This document shows positions 45,539-56,454 of a DNA stretch of 64,000 nucleotides, in pieces. Position 1 is the stretch's first letter. Each line of letters starts with the position of its first letter. The position numbers and the translations under genes are program-made. The notes below the pieces were generated by a model that saw only the letters and a list, made by a program, of their open reading frames with translations, made no database searches and was not told the DNA's origin. This DNA comes from Plasmodium coatneyi. Taxonomy: Eukaryota > Apicomplexa > Aconoidasida > Haemosporida > Plasmodiidae. Location of the stretch: NCBI RefSeq assembly GCF_001680005.1, contig NC_033567.1, positions 4,216,001 through 4,280,000 of the forward strand, read 5' to 3'.

Positions 45539-46424
45539 AACTTTTCCAAATTTTTTCATGATAGTCCAGTATTTTAACAATATAAGGATGTTTGTTATTG
45601 ATCGTTTTCATTATGAACAATTCCCTCTTGAAGCAGTTGTAATGGGATGTTTTCTTCAACGGGCAGCACATTAGCTGAAGAGGGGAAAAAAGGGAAAGAT
45701 CATTTGGGGGATAAATTAACACAGAATGCAAGATTTGCGATTAAAAGAGGGGCATTTCAGCCGTTAGCTAATAACGCTGCACTTTGCAACGCTTAAAAAT
45801 GCGTGTGGAAGCAAACAAGCTTCTGCCTTTTTTTTTTGCTTCTGCTTGGCCCTCTCTCCTACCTTCATGGCGCACTTCTTTTTATTTTCTCCTCTGCAAC
45901 AAAACACCTTGGAGAAATTACCGCTGCACGGGAGGAAAAATAGACACAATATGGCGTACCGTTTGGCAAGTTCGTGCAGAATTTACACACTTAGAAGAAA
46001 CATTCACGGAAGCCAGAACCACCAACGGGACAACAGGGCAATCATACAGATACGCAACACACAGCATGTATACGCATCGCTAGTTCTTACTCTCCAATTT
46101 TGTTAATAATTTTGTATTTTTTTATAAACTCCAAATTTGAGTCGTGCTCCTCGTTTTTCTTCTGTCTCTTATTCTCGGACGAGTCATTTTTTACGTTTTT
46201 GTCTGAACGGGTTAGGAGAAATAGGGGTGCATAAAATATGTAAATGGGGTGTAAGATAAAAAAAAGGGGTAAAGAGAGGGGCATGCAAAAGAAGAACCGG
46301 TTCACGGTCGGTGGATCTTTCCATGTGGAAATCACCTCTCGGCTCATGCATTTTAGCACATCCATGCGCTCATCTGTCCACCATTACCTGAATTGTTTTT
46401 CCTTTTACTTAACGTGGTCCCCAT
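43841..46424 (-). CDS. Serine/threonine protein kinase (CAMK-like), nine exons, predicted N-myristoylation
   Basis: Exons in transcript order are 46424-46388, 46202-46091, 45923-45863, 45674-45542, 45413-45070, 44880-44762, 44609-44519, 44259-44174 and 43991-43841, totalling 377 residues. All junction phases agree and each join restores a kinase motif. IGDGNFSKV (48-56) is the Gly loop, Lys70 the ATP-binding Lys and Glu88 the alpha-C Glu. HRDIKPEN (Asp169) is the catalytic loop, DFG starts at Asp190, and LAPE (216-219) is followed by DIWSLGV and the closing KRFSCSDILNHRWI. Met-Gly-Thr-Thr-Leu-Ser-Lys at the N-terminus fits an N-myristoylation signal, so membrane attachment is likely. No EF-hands are present, so it is not a CDPK. 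The substrate is unknown. Several donors are GTAATG. Intron 4 contains a poly(T) run of about 30 on the plus strand. Confidence 0.9.
45506..45535. repeat. Poly(T) tract inside kinase intron 4
   Basis: About 30 T on the plus strand (poly(A) on the coding strand), only 5 bases inside the intron from the exon 4 donor at 45541. Confidence 0.85.
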
Positions 46425-49400
46425 TTTTTATGCTTTTTCTTTCTTCTTTTAACGGAATAAAATTCATTCATAATAAATTTGGAAAAAAAAAAAAAAAACT
46501 TAATTGAAAAAATACCAAAACATTATTGCTATAATCTCAATTTTTTCCATTTATAAAAATTCAACATGGATGCAAATGGGCTCGATCTTTCTGTTTTATT
46601 TTTTTTCTTTTTTCCCTTAATTTTTCCCACGGGAGAGACGGGGAAACAAAACAGGGAAAACAAAAAAAAAAAAATATAATAAAATAAATTCAAATAAAAC
46701 GAAATAGAATAAAAAAATAAAAAAAAACTAATGCATGGTATCACTCAAAGGGGTACACAAACTATATGAGATTCATTCTGTAGAAACAAAAAAAGGTGAT
46801 AGACTCGGTACGGGGGTGACACTTAAAAAAAAGGATGCAAAGTGGGTTAGGCGGGAGATGTGCACACAAAGCTGTGCCAAACATATTCGCTCGAAAATGA
46901 AAACGCTGCGCCAGCGATACGATACTTGTGTGCGGAAAGGAAATCACCCAAGACTGTGTATCACACAGGGGAGATACACATAAAACGGAAAAAACAAAAA
47001 CTTGTGCAGACTACTAAAAGAATCAAACCCGGGTCATTATAATGGTGTAAAAGGGAACATGCACATACGCTGCTCCCGTAAAAAATGGGAACCCTGCTCG
47101 AGTACTAATTGGGCTCATAGCACATATGGGCATGCGCATGCTTGTGCGCCTTTGCATATGTACAAATAAAAAAACGGAATATATGAAAAAGGAAGGAATT
47201 TCTTACAAAACCTTCCTCTCCCCCTTTCAGTTTAGTAATTCCTAACTACTAAACATCACAAACTCATGTAAATCCTTTTATATGCACCTCACTAAAAAAA
47301 AAAAAAAAAAAAAAAGCGAAATGAACAAACGGATCGAAGTATGCTCAGAGAAAAGCATAGGGTCGTGTGAGCTCGTGCAAATCCTGAAGGCACAAATGAA
47401 GAACAAGAGCAGTCACAATGAAACGACTGCAGGACGGGGAAAAAATATACGCAAAAAAAAAAAAAAAAAAAAAAAAAAACGGTTGTAAGTGAGCAAACTC
47501 CCCCGGGACATGCGTACAGTTCAGCACAGTGCAAGCAAAGGTCTGCATGTACTGGTACCGAATTGGGCTGGGGGGCACGTTTACGTAAAAAGGGTTTGTA
47601 AAAATGTTTGTAGTGCAGTGGCGGGATCAAAAGGTGTGGTACTACGATACGCTGCGGTGTGTGGGGGGAGGTTCATGCAGACTGGGGAAAAAATAAACGT
47701 TATGTGTAAAAAAAAAAATAAACGTAGAGTTAGAAAAAAATTAACGAATGTGCGAAAATAAGAAATGCAAGGCAGCAAGAAGTGCAAACCGCGCAATGGC
47801 TATTGACGCCGCTAATGGAATGGCGTGAAAATTGCCCAGGGGGGAGAAATTCAATGCACAAAAAAAGTTTGCAGAGGAGCTCTATTTTTCCCGTGGCCAT
47901 AGAAATTATATGTGCGCAAGGGCAAATTAAGCAGAATGGGAAAAAGATGAGCAGCTTAACTTCGGTTAGATGCTCTCCCGTAAAGCAAAATGACCCTTTC
48001 GCTTTAAGCGTTTAAAAAGGGTTGGGCGCCTTTCATCGCGTTTGTACGTTATAACATAATATCGACAAAACGCTCATCCGTCAACCCCACGGAACGACCA
48101 AAAAAGCGTATATACGTATAGGCGTTTATACCTACATATTTGCACATATTGTACATTCGGCGAATATAGTACATTTTACTTTTTCCTTTACTTTTTCTTT
48201 TGCCTTTCATTCGCCTTTCGTTCGCATTTTCGTTGGCCCAGCCATTTGGCAAAATGTAAATGGGCGCGGCAAATGGATGAAACTATTTTTACGTATATAT
48301 ATATATATTTTTGCTCCTTTTTTTGGCTATATCCATATACACGTAAATTTGAAATTTCACAATCACTGATTTTATATCATCGCTCTTCACTAATATTAAA
48401 TTCAGATTAATTACGTAAAAAAAAATTATATCTAAAAAATTATAAAAAGGCGTTTTTTTTTTTTTTTTTTTTTTTTTCCTGAGATTTTTTTACCAATGCT
48501 GCGGAAGCGAGAGGCCGGGGGAGCGGTCGTTACGAGTTCCACCGGGATAGGTTAACCGGAGTAGTATAAACCTATTCATCCAAAAGTTGGGAAAATATAA
48601 CTGTAGAAGTACAAGCATAATATATATATATACATTATGCGCTATATACATATATATATTATATATATATGTGTATATAAAATATTGTGTACATCGTTGC
48701 AAAACTTGACGTGGGGGCACATCACGCGGGTGACCACTATGTTATAATCATGTAACATTGCAAAAATATGTTTTGTTGGGGCACAGATTATTTGCGCTAA
48801 CTTCACCTGCACTGCGTGTGACCCACTGGTTTATCTGTGTACCCCTTTACTTATTTATGCAAACGTGCTAATTAGAAGTGAAAAAAAAAAAAAAAAAAAT
48901 TCCGCCCATGAGAGTTGGCGCATATGAAACGTAACAATTGCCTGTTACAAAAACGCCCATGGGGAAAAGAAAGTGCGCCAAAAAATTAGGCAGCGCACCG
49001 GGGTAAGAGGTATGTGCACATGAGACACTACCTCACTGACGGATATATGTACCTGTAGTACATATATATCTATATCTGCTCCTATGTGCATGCACATATG
49101 TACGCGTTTATTTTTTTATATGTTTACATCCACACGTTTACATGAACCCACTCGCGTGCACATGTGATGGTTTCCGGAATCTGCCCCGTCTTCCCTTTTT
49201 TTCCCAAAAGGAGAAACGCCCTTACAAAGTAACATGCCCCCTAAACGGTGTAAACATAGAAAACCTCCTGAGCTATGCCCCCCGTGGTTGTAGACGACGT
49301 CATCGGGGTGGTAGTGGCAGCAATGCGGCTGCGGAGTACCATACTGCAGTGTGCCGAATTTTGTCTTACCTTCGTAGTGGTTCTAGTACCAAGGGGTGCA

Positions 49401-49676
49401 TTGGGTGGATTAGACGATGTTCTACGCGGTTAACGACTCCCCTTGTACTTTCTGCCGCCATTTTTTGGCAAAGGAAAGAGGGAGATAACTTGGCAACATT
49501 TCTGAAGCACCGTCCTTGTGCACCTCTCCGTGAAGCTTTATTCTTATAATTATCCCTCCTGAGTTAGCCACCGATAAGTAGGAGTAGTAGTAGTAGTACC
49601 CCACACACACACACATGCAAGGACGCCGATGTATTGTGTGACGTGAAGACAGAAAAAAAAAAAAGAGACTAACGCG
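46425..49676. promoter_or_regulatory. Divergent promoter region, kinase / Nse3-like gene
   Basis: This is 3.25 kb between divergent start codons. It contains poly(A) runs near 47293 and 47456, a poly(T) near 48455, TA microsatellites near 48295 and 48625-48675, and a perfect palindrome containing TGCATGCA at 49085-49096. Open frames here are short and unsupported. No RNA gene recognised. Confidence 0.5.
49085..49096. promoter_or_regulatory. Palindrome TGTGCATGCACA, candidate ApiAP2 binding site
   Basis: A perfect 12-base palindrome whose core TGCATGCA is a known recognition sequence of some ApiAP2 factors. It lies about 580 bases upstream of the Nse3-like start codon. Binding is inferred only. 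Confidence 0.35.
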
Positions 49677-50750
49677 ATGAACCAAATGATGGGGGATAAA
49701 GTGGAGGAGCCCTCCTCCGAAGACGGGGAAGATGAAAAGGTGTATGATAGTTTCAACGCGGAAATTCACGTTAACAGGGAAACGAGTGCCAATCACGAAA
49801 ATGACGCGCTCGTTGAAAATCCTAGTAGCAGCGAGGCGGAAAGTTCCACCTCCTCGGAGTCCCCAAACCAGGACGACAACGATGAGGAGAAGAGTAATTC
49901 CAGTGGAAGCAGTCAAAAGGAGGGCGAAGAAAAGAGTAATAGCAGTCCATTAGAGGAGGAAAAGAAGAAGAAAAAGAAAAAAAAAAGCGAATTGGAAAAG
50001 GAAAAAAAAGAAAATGACATAAATTTAGCAGTTAAAATTGCACTGCAGGTGTTGCTAAAAAGTCAGCCCTTTCCAGTGAAGAGAGAAGATTTATTTTCCG
50101 TCATTAATATTTTTGTACCAAACTGTAATAACGATGTTAAAAAAAGAAAAGCTATTTTGAAGTCGTTACAAAAGAAGGTAAAAAATATTTTGGCCTTAAA
50201 TTTGCTAACGCTGAATTCGAAAACGAAGACTGAATATGTATTATCGCAATGTATAACATACAGAAAGCATAACGATTTTTTGTTGTCCCAAATGGATCAT
50301 GATATAAGGGGTTTCCTCATTTTCCTCATTCCTTTTTTCAATGTTTTTTATAAAAAAATTCCCTTGAGTTATTTACTGCACGAGTTAAATAATGTTGGAC
50401 ATACGTTGGTAAAAACAAAAGAAGAAGTGGTGAAAATTTTAAGCTCCCCAAATGTTCTTTCCACCATTGCTAACCATATTTTAATGACCAAGGAGTTGGT
50501 TGACCCTTTGGACTTTTTAATATATGCCAAAAAATTGTCCTACATCGATTTCAGCACTGACCACCAGTACGATGAGAGTTCCTTGGATGGGTTTTACTGC
50601 ATACCCACTGCTCGGTTTGAAAACGAAATTAACATGAAGCAGTACATAACGGATCTGCTTAATGTCCCCAAGAAAACGTTTCAGCTCAAGGATGTGTATA
50701 TCCTATTTGAGGAGAAATACTTCATGGATATTAACTACGAAAATTTGTGA
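49677..50750 (+). CDS. MAGE-domain / Nse3-like protein (candidate Smc5/6 subunit)
   Basis: A 357-residue single-exon protein. Residues 1-115 are acidic and Ser-rich with a Lys run. From about residue 116 to the end it is ordered. A first winged-helix-like unit has the pattern LAVKIALQVLLKSQ then KREDLFSVINIFVP. A second begins GFLIFLIPFFN, then KKIPLSYLLHELNNVG, the position and pattern of the second winged helix of MAGE proteins, and ends in a DGFYCIP segment resembling the MAGE FxWGPRA region. Single-MAGE eukaryotes use such a protein (Nse3) in the Smc5/6 complex with Nse1 and Nse4 for DNA repair and chromosome segregation. The assignment rests on fold-level pattern and is not certain. Confidence 0.85.
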   Translation: MNQMMGDKVEEPSSEDGEDEKVYDSFNAEIHVNRETSANHENDALVENPSSSEAESSTSSESPNQDDNDEEKSNSSGSSQKEGEEKSNSSPLEEEKKKKKKKKSELEKEKKENDINLAVKIALQVLLKSQPFPVKREDLFSVINIFVPNCNNDVKKRKAILKSLQKKVKNILALNLLTLNSKTKTEYVLSQCITYRKHNDFLLSQMDHDIRGFLIFLIPFFNVFYKKIPLSYLLHELNNVGHTLVKTKEEVVKILSSPNVLSTIANHILMTKELVDPLDFLIYAKKLSYIDFSTDHQYDESSLDGFYCIPTARFENEINMKQYITDLLNVPKKTFQLKDVYILFEEKYFMDINYENL

Positions 50751-51353
50751 GGCGTTCCCATGGTGACGATGAGGACAGAGGGGGCCTCCCCCTGCAATGA
50801 CCCTCAGTCGGTGTATAAGTGACCATCTGTCAGTATAGCTGCCAACCTGTCTGCTCCTCTCCCCACAAAATGGGCACCCTTATCATCGTAATACATAAAA
50901 AAAAAAAATTTCAAAAAATATATTCACACACGTTTTTTGCCCAAATGTGAAATAAAATGGAATTAAAAAAAAAAACGTGAGGAAGAGATGAGGGATTATG
51001 TGTACGGGAACAAAACAGACAAAATAAAGTTTTATCGTAGAAACTAAATGGGTAAAAAATAAATCGGGTGTTTATTATTCTTCCCTTATGACAACGTTGG
51101 GGCACTTCCAAAAGGGTGTCCATCTGGCGGTCACATGTACCTACATTGTTTTTGTGAGAAAAAAAATTTACACGCATGTGCTGACACGAGGTGGGTAATG
51201 CTGCCATGGCGACCTTCAAAAGAAAAAAAAAACGTAAAAAAAGAGTTTCCTCTTGTTTACCCTGGCTGTGCGGAATTTGTTGTCTACGTGCCATTTAGTT
51301 GGTTTCTCAGACCATCCATTTGTTGTCATCGTGTGATCTACTTATGTAGACCA

Positions 51354-51385
<32 letters not shown>

Positions 51386-51485
51386 CCCTTTTTTTGTGTA
51401 ACGACGCTGCCGCTTCCATGCGTGAAACGGTGAGGTAATCTCAAATAATCCTACAGGGAGAAGGAAGCGAATGGAGTTTTTCCCC
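50751..51485. other. Convergent 3' spacer
   Basis: This is 0.73 kb between the Nse3-like gene and the small Cys protein gene, including a poly(T) tract of about 30 at 51356-51385. No gene seen. Confidence 0.55.
51356..51385. repeat. Poly(T) tract, about 30 bases
   Basis: An uninterrupted homopolymer about 100 bases beyond the stop codon of the small Cys protein. Confidence 0.9.
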
Positions 51486-51978
51486 TCACCCCTGCTCTGT
51501 TTTGTCCTCTTTTATAAGAAAATTTTTTAACTCATTCCACAATTTCATTCGTTCCTCGCCTTCTAAGCTGCCATCCAATTTTGCCGAATGAATTTTTTTA
51601 TCACAAAAGTACCAAAGGCTATAAATTTCTTTTCCATCTGAGAAGGGAAAGCCGTTTTTGTCCTTTACATTTATTGGAGGTCCCATTTCAAGTAAATTTT
51701 TTTGTTCCCTCAGGCACTCTGACTTTTGCACGTTATTTATATATTTATGGTACTGGGTTTGTATTAAAATACCTGTACAGCTCTGACAGAACATGCTTGG
51801 GTGCCATTCACTAAATTGGCTTGTTTTATATTCGATGTAGTTACTTTCGTCTATGTCATCATAGCAAATTAGACACGTCAGATTTTCTGGTACGGTCTCT
51901 GCGTGCTTTTCTTCCTTTGTCACCTCTGCGTGGTTCATTGCCACGTCTTTACAAAAATCGTTTTTTTCTTCCCCGTTC

Positions 51979-51980
<2 letters not shown>
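51486..51980 (-). CDS. Small conserved Cys-containing protein, unknown function
   Basis: A 164-residue single-exon protein. CLIC near residue 36 and CQSC near residue 67 could form a four-Cys zinc site, with a His (WHPSMF) between them. A later DGKEIYSLWYFCDKK adds another Cys. The N-terminal 30 residues are acidic and probably disordered. The pattern is treble-clef- or RING-like in spacing, but the second half of a RING is missing, so no enzyme role is claimed. The start follows a long poly(T)/poly(A) tract at 51981-52010, so its 5' UTR includes an A-rich leader. It is divergent from Rrp6. Confidence 0.75.
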
Positions 51981-52009
<29 letters not shown>

Positions 52010-53181
52010 GTTATTATTTTGGCTAGCTGCTTTGCTAGTGGGTGTGTGCACGCAGTTGGTCTGTCGTTTGATTCTCTATCTGTGGGGGCAACAACTTCAC
52101 ATGTGGCTATATCTTCAACCTCCACGAATGGGCACAAGTACAGGTAAAAATATACCCCTGTATTTGTTTTTCTCTAATCTGAGGTGTCTGCAGTTTTAGC
52201 CGCGCTATGGGGGTAAAATGGAACAACGGCTACAGCGGGAATGCGCAGGTTTGGGAAAATCGCATAGGTAACCGCGGGGATGAGTACACAATTCACATTA
52301 TGTCTACAGGTATTGGTGTAGACCGCCACGACAAGCATAAACGTTTCTACACGTTCGCAGGCGTGGCGACAGACTGGCAAGTCAGAATTGTACACATGCA
52401 CGGGGACGCATAAAATCGGTGCTACAAAGAAATGCTCCACTGTTGACGGTAGTGTGGCCAAACGGGGGAGTTCATCTCTTCGCGTGAAATGAAGAATTGG
52501 CGTTTTGCTAAATTCGCGCAAAGGATGTCGGTCAACGGACGACTGCAGAGGCAACTGTGGAGAGGCAACACGGAATGAGAAAAAAAAAAAAAAAAAATTA
52601 TAGCAATGGGAATTGTAAAAGTGAAAAATGTAACAAGAAAAATTACACTGAAGGGAATTCCACTTAGGAAGGTTTTCATTAGAAAAATTGTTGTCAAAAT
52701 GGAGGTGCATTTTTTTTTTTTTTTTTTTTTCTCATGGAAAACTGAAAGCTGTTCCCATGTCACCGTCGCCCCGCTTCCACGCTGACTTCAATTTTGCTTG
52801 ACAAAAATTTAAAACATGGCCACGTATAATAAGTTCATATTTTCCATGTACGTATAGGTACATATACAAAAGGTGAAGGACAAATTTACTGGCGTGTTTG
52901 CGGCCGTTTTGACGAATATTTCGTGAATTTTTCTTTTGCTGCTGAGGGGGCCCAATCTGCCAGTATATGATGGTTTGTTGTTTTGTAGATTCGGGCAGGC
53001 GTAACGTTTGGAAGCAACGATGAAAGTACCCCCGCGGGTTTGATGCGCACGTGAATGTATGTATATGTAGGTATACCTACTGTGAAGAGTGCGCGTATTT
53101 TTTTTTACTCCCCGTTGAGTGAGGCGAAGGTAACATGCCCCACCGTATAAGCTGGTAGTACTCCCCCACCACGCACAGCTC
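51981..53181. promoter_or_regulatory. Divergent promoter region, Cys protein / Rrp6
   Basis: This is 1.2 kb between divergent start codons. A poly(T) tract of about 29 touches the Cys-protein start at about 51981. Other tracts are at about 52580-52596 and 52711-52730. No gene seen. Confidence 0.55.
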
Positions 53182-56100
53182 ATGGAGCACTGCAGCAAAC
53201 GGATTGAAGAGCTGGTGAGGGGAAAAGATGGGGAAGTCGAACTGCCCAACGATGAGAACGACTACTTAATAAAGCAGTTACTAAAAAATGTTATGGAAAT
53301 TGTGAAACAAACAAACAGACTTTCCACAAATTGTCTCTACGAAAGCAGAGTAGATGTTATGTCCAACGATGAGGGAATTAAAAAGGTTCAGGGGGATTTA
53401 CTAAAAACGGTGCACGACTTGTTACTATACAGCTCTAATGAAAAAACAAAAAGTGCGCTTATGTGTGAGCTGGACGGTGATCACTTAACGCTAGCTAATA
53501 ATTATCATATCATATCGAACACGCTGTATGAAATAATGACCAGATCGAAGGACTGCTTTCGATTCTTTCATGTGAAGGATAAGGAGGCCTCAATGTTGGA
53601 ATGTAAAAGTAGCAAGCTTGAGGAGAATTTTCTCCCTGAGTTTGATTCTTCCCAAAGGGGGGGAAACAAACCAACAGATAGTTACTCAGAGGAGGAAGAG
53701 GATGATAATCCAGGGGGGATAACCAACCTTGGTAGTAACCAGGATGATACGAAGAGTAAGGAGCGCAATTTGAACTCATGCACTGGAGAAGAGGAAGAAA
53801 GAGATAACACCTTCCAGCTAATTTTCCGGTCGAACATTTTGCACGTTCAGAGCGAATCGGAGGAGAGTTCCACAGAAAAGACAAATGAAAAAAAAACAAA
53901 AAAGGAAATGAGCAAAAGTAGTAAAAAAAGGAGGCTATTCAAGAGGAAGGTGAAGAGTGAAGGGAACCCCCCAATGGTAGATAGTCTCTCCCCATTTAGG
54001 AGAAGAGCGACAAGAACACAGTACGCCTGGTTACACCTGATAAACAATTATGTTACCTTCTTCATCCCCCGTCTAACTGTGAAGCATAATAGACTTACTG
54101 ATCTGGAGAGAGGCTTCGTAGAAGCGGTGGAGTGTCTGCAGAGCTACATTCAGAAGAAGAAGAAAATTCTTCATTACAGGGAACTTTTTAACGGCAATAA
54201 GCTAAAGCATATAAGTAGTGGAGATATATTCGGAGAGATATTTCAGGAGGACAAGTTGGGAGACACACCAGGCAGCACGATGGAAGAGCATACGGTAACC
54301 CCAGAACGGCTTACCTCCCCCCCGGATGAGTATTTCTTTTGGAAGATGCTAAAAAGGCTAGATAAGGACATAAACAAGTATGGACCGAAATTCAGCAACC
54401 TGGGTCATCCGTACAGTTACGAAATAAATGACATGATCAATCGGTACCACGAATGTGATGAAAGTGTGTCCCCCTTCGTGAAGGTAACCGCAGAATTGCA
54501 CAAACCGGTGCAGCTAACCGAGAAGGAGTGCAAAATCATTAGCACAGGAGACGAATTAGTCCAAATGGTGAATACTATTAAAGCAAAGTGTAGTAAAGTG
54601 TCCCTCTCCCTTGTGGTAAATTATAAGAACACCTACCGAGGGTTCACGTCCTTAATTCTAATCGGAACAGAAGAATGTGACTACATCATTGATGCACTGC
54701 ACATGTTCGAGCAGATACATGAGCTGAACGATATAACTACAGATCCGAATATTCTGAAAATTTTATACAAGTCGAAAAATATCATACCAGTAATGCAGAA
54801 GGATTTCTCCATCTACTTTGTGAACATTATCGACATTTCTGTTTGTTCGGATTTTCTTAACGTGAGAAATTCTATGGATTATCTGGTGAATAATTACTTC
54901 CACGTTGGCGTCAATTCTGCTGGGCATGGGTTAAATGCTCTGACGAGACCGTTATCTCCTGACGTCGTCCATAATTTGAGGATGCCTTTCCACTATCTGT
55001 ACTACCTCTTCGAGTACATCAAAACGGATTTGTATTTCAATTACATATTTGCGCAATATCGGAGGGACGACCACGTGGAGGGAGGATGCCAAGGTGAGAC
55101 AGACACGATGGATGCGATGAACACGTTAGACGCGGTAGATGCGATGGAGACACTGCAACGGCTGATCGACCAAGAGGGGCCCCCCCCAAGCAACGTCTAC
55201 GTACACTTTGAAAATATAAAATTCGAAGACACATCGGAAGAGGAAAAAAAATATGGAGAAGAAATTATCAGGAAAGTATTCAGAGAAAGCAATAAAATGT
55301 GCCTTCTGGAGTACAAAGTAAAAGACGTATGTGATGTGGAAAAAACAAAGGAAAAAATCAAGACGATTATAAAAACGTCCAATTATAACTCCAACAGTTG
55401 TGATACCTTAATAGAAAATATATTACTCTGGAGAGGAAAACTAGCCAAAAAGAATGACGAATCTCCAGACAGCATAATTAATATACACACCATAATTTCC
55501 ATTATTTTAAATATGCCTACTTCGATATCGAGCCTGAAGAATATTATCATCCCCATGTCTAATCACATGTCCGAAAATCTGGAGACCCTATTTGAAATAA
55601 TTATCAAATCGAATATGAAAAAAAAAACGAATCCACAATTTTATCGAAATTTTACTGAAAATGAGAAAACCAGCATTTGTGACTGCAGCAGTGAACAGGA
55701 ATTGAATTTCGTTCAGCACGCCTTCGTTGGGGAGGAACAGAGGGGTGTAGGTGGAGAGGGGGTGGATGGGGCAGGCGAACATAATGGAATCCTCATTGTC
55801 CCGCCGAGGATGCACTTTCAGAGCATTTCGGAGGGGGACCAACCTGAGGTGCATCCTCCCGACGGTGGTGAAGATGACGCTAACGATGATGATAACTACA
55901 GTGGTGATGGGGATGGAAATAGCGATGGCGTTAATGATGACCCTTGCTGTGCTCCACATAGCAAATACGAAGGACACGGTAACGAACAGGAGGTGCGCGA
56001 AGAGGGAGTAAACCCCACAATCAGTTCCCCTGATCAGACCTTCACCCTGGAGAGAACATTCTTTGGAAACGACGAAAGTGACGAAGAGGCCAGCAAGAAA

Positions 56101-56454
56101 AGTAATACCCCTGGCAGCAAAAACGGAAAATATGAAAACTACGCTTTGCTGTCGTCCCTACTTAGCTACGTCAAAGAAAAGAACCAGAAAATGTGTAAAT
56201 CTTATGAGCATCCTGATGAGAAGGAGGAAAATGTGAAGACGGAAGAAGAGGAAGCACAAATGCAGAAGCAGAGGACCACTTACAAAAGTGCGAAAAGGAA
56301 ACTACCCAACGACGTTCCTAACAACAGTTCTGGCCAAAAAAAAATTAAACAAATACAACACCAGTCGTACAACCAGCAGTATAACATAAAGAACAAAAAG
56401 GGGCTGTACTCCAAAAATATTTTAAGCGCAATGAGCAAAAAGTGGAATGGCTAA
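53182..56454 (+). CDS. RRP6: Rrp6/EXOSC10 exosome subunit homologue lacking the DEDD catalytic residues
   Basis: A 1090-residue single-exon protein. An N-terminal PMC2NT-like helical region (about 25-130) precedes a long insert. The EXOSC10-type HPYSYEI motif, an RNase D-like exonuclease domain (about 430-620) and an HRDC domain with LLWRGKLAKKND near 747 follow. Rrp6 trims and degrades nuclear RNA with the exosome. Alignment from memory with human EXOSC10 (FAVDLEHHSYRSF, ADSDIEWLQKDF, YARDDTHYL) shows the metal ligands replaced. Val479 and Tyr481 stand for the first Asp and Glu, Ile534 for the second Asp and Pro602 for the last Asp. The general-base Tyr is Asn598. The fold is well conserved, so a structural or RNA-binding role is likelier than catalysis. 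The C-terminal 300 residues are acidic low complexity with a basic tail. P. falciparum PfRrp6 is the expected orthologue. Confidence 0.9.
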   Translation: MEHCSKRIEELVRGKDGEVELPNDENDYLIKQLLKNVMEIVKQTNRLSTNCLYESRVDVMSNDEGIKKVQGDLLKTVHDLLLYSSNEKTKSALMCELDGDHLTLANNYHIISNTLYEIMTRSKDCFRFFHVKDKEASMLECKSSKLEENFLPEFDSSQRGGNKPTDSYSEEEEDDNPGGITNLGSNQDDTKSKERNLNSCTGEEEERDNTFQLIFRSNILHVQSESEESSTEKTNEKKTKKEMSKSSKKRRLFKRKVKSEGNPPMVDSLSPFRRRATRTQYAWLHLINNYVTFFIPRLTVKHNRLTDLERGFVEAVECLQSYIQKKKKILHYRELFNGNKLKHISSGDIFGEIFQEDKLGDTPGSTMEEHTVTPERLTSPPDEYFFWKMLKRLDKDINKYGPKFSNLGHPYSYEINDMINRYHECDESVSPFVKVTAELHKPVQLTEKECKIISTGDELVQMVNTIKAKCSKVSLSLVVNYKNTYRGFTSLILIGTEECDYIIDALHMFEQIHELNDITTDPNILKILYKSKNIIPVMQKDFSIYFVNIIDISVCSDFLNVRNSMDYLVNNYFHVGVNSAGHGLNALTRPLSPDVVHNLRMPFHYLYYLFEYIKTDLYFNYIFAQYRRDDHVEGGCQGETDTMDAMNTLDAVDAMETLQRLIDQEGPPPSNVYVHFENIKFEDTSEEEKKYGEEIIRKVFRESNKMCLLEYKVKDVCDVEKTKEKIKTIIKTSNYNSNSCDTLIENILLWRGKLAKKNDESPDSIINIHTIISIILNMPTSISSLKNIIIPMSNHMSENLETLFEIIIKSNMKKKTNPQFYRNFTENEKTSICDCSSEQELNFVQHAFVGEEQRGVGGEGVDGAGEHNGILIVPPRMHFQSISEGDQPEVHPPDGGEDDANDDDNYSGDGDGNSDGVNDDPCCAPHSKYEGHGNEQEVREEGVNPTISSPDQTFTLERTFFGNDESDEEASKKSNTPGSKNGKYENYALLSSLLSYVKEKNQKMCKSYEHPDEKEENVKTEEEEAQMQKQRTTYKSAKRKLPNDVPNNSSGQKKIKQIQHQSYNQQYNIKNKKGLYSKNILSAMSKKWNG

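Noticed and set aside
47015..47045. CCCGGGTTTGATTC on the minus strand, resembling a tRNA T-arm
   Set aside because: The loop does not match the consensus and I could not find a D-arm or acceptor pairing at the right spacing.
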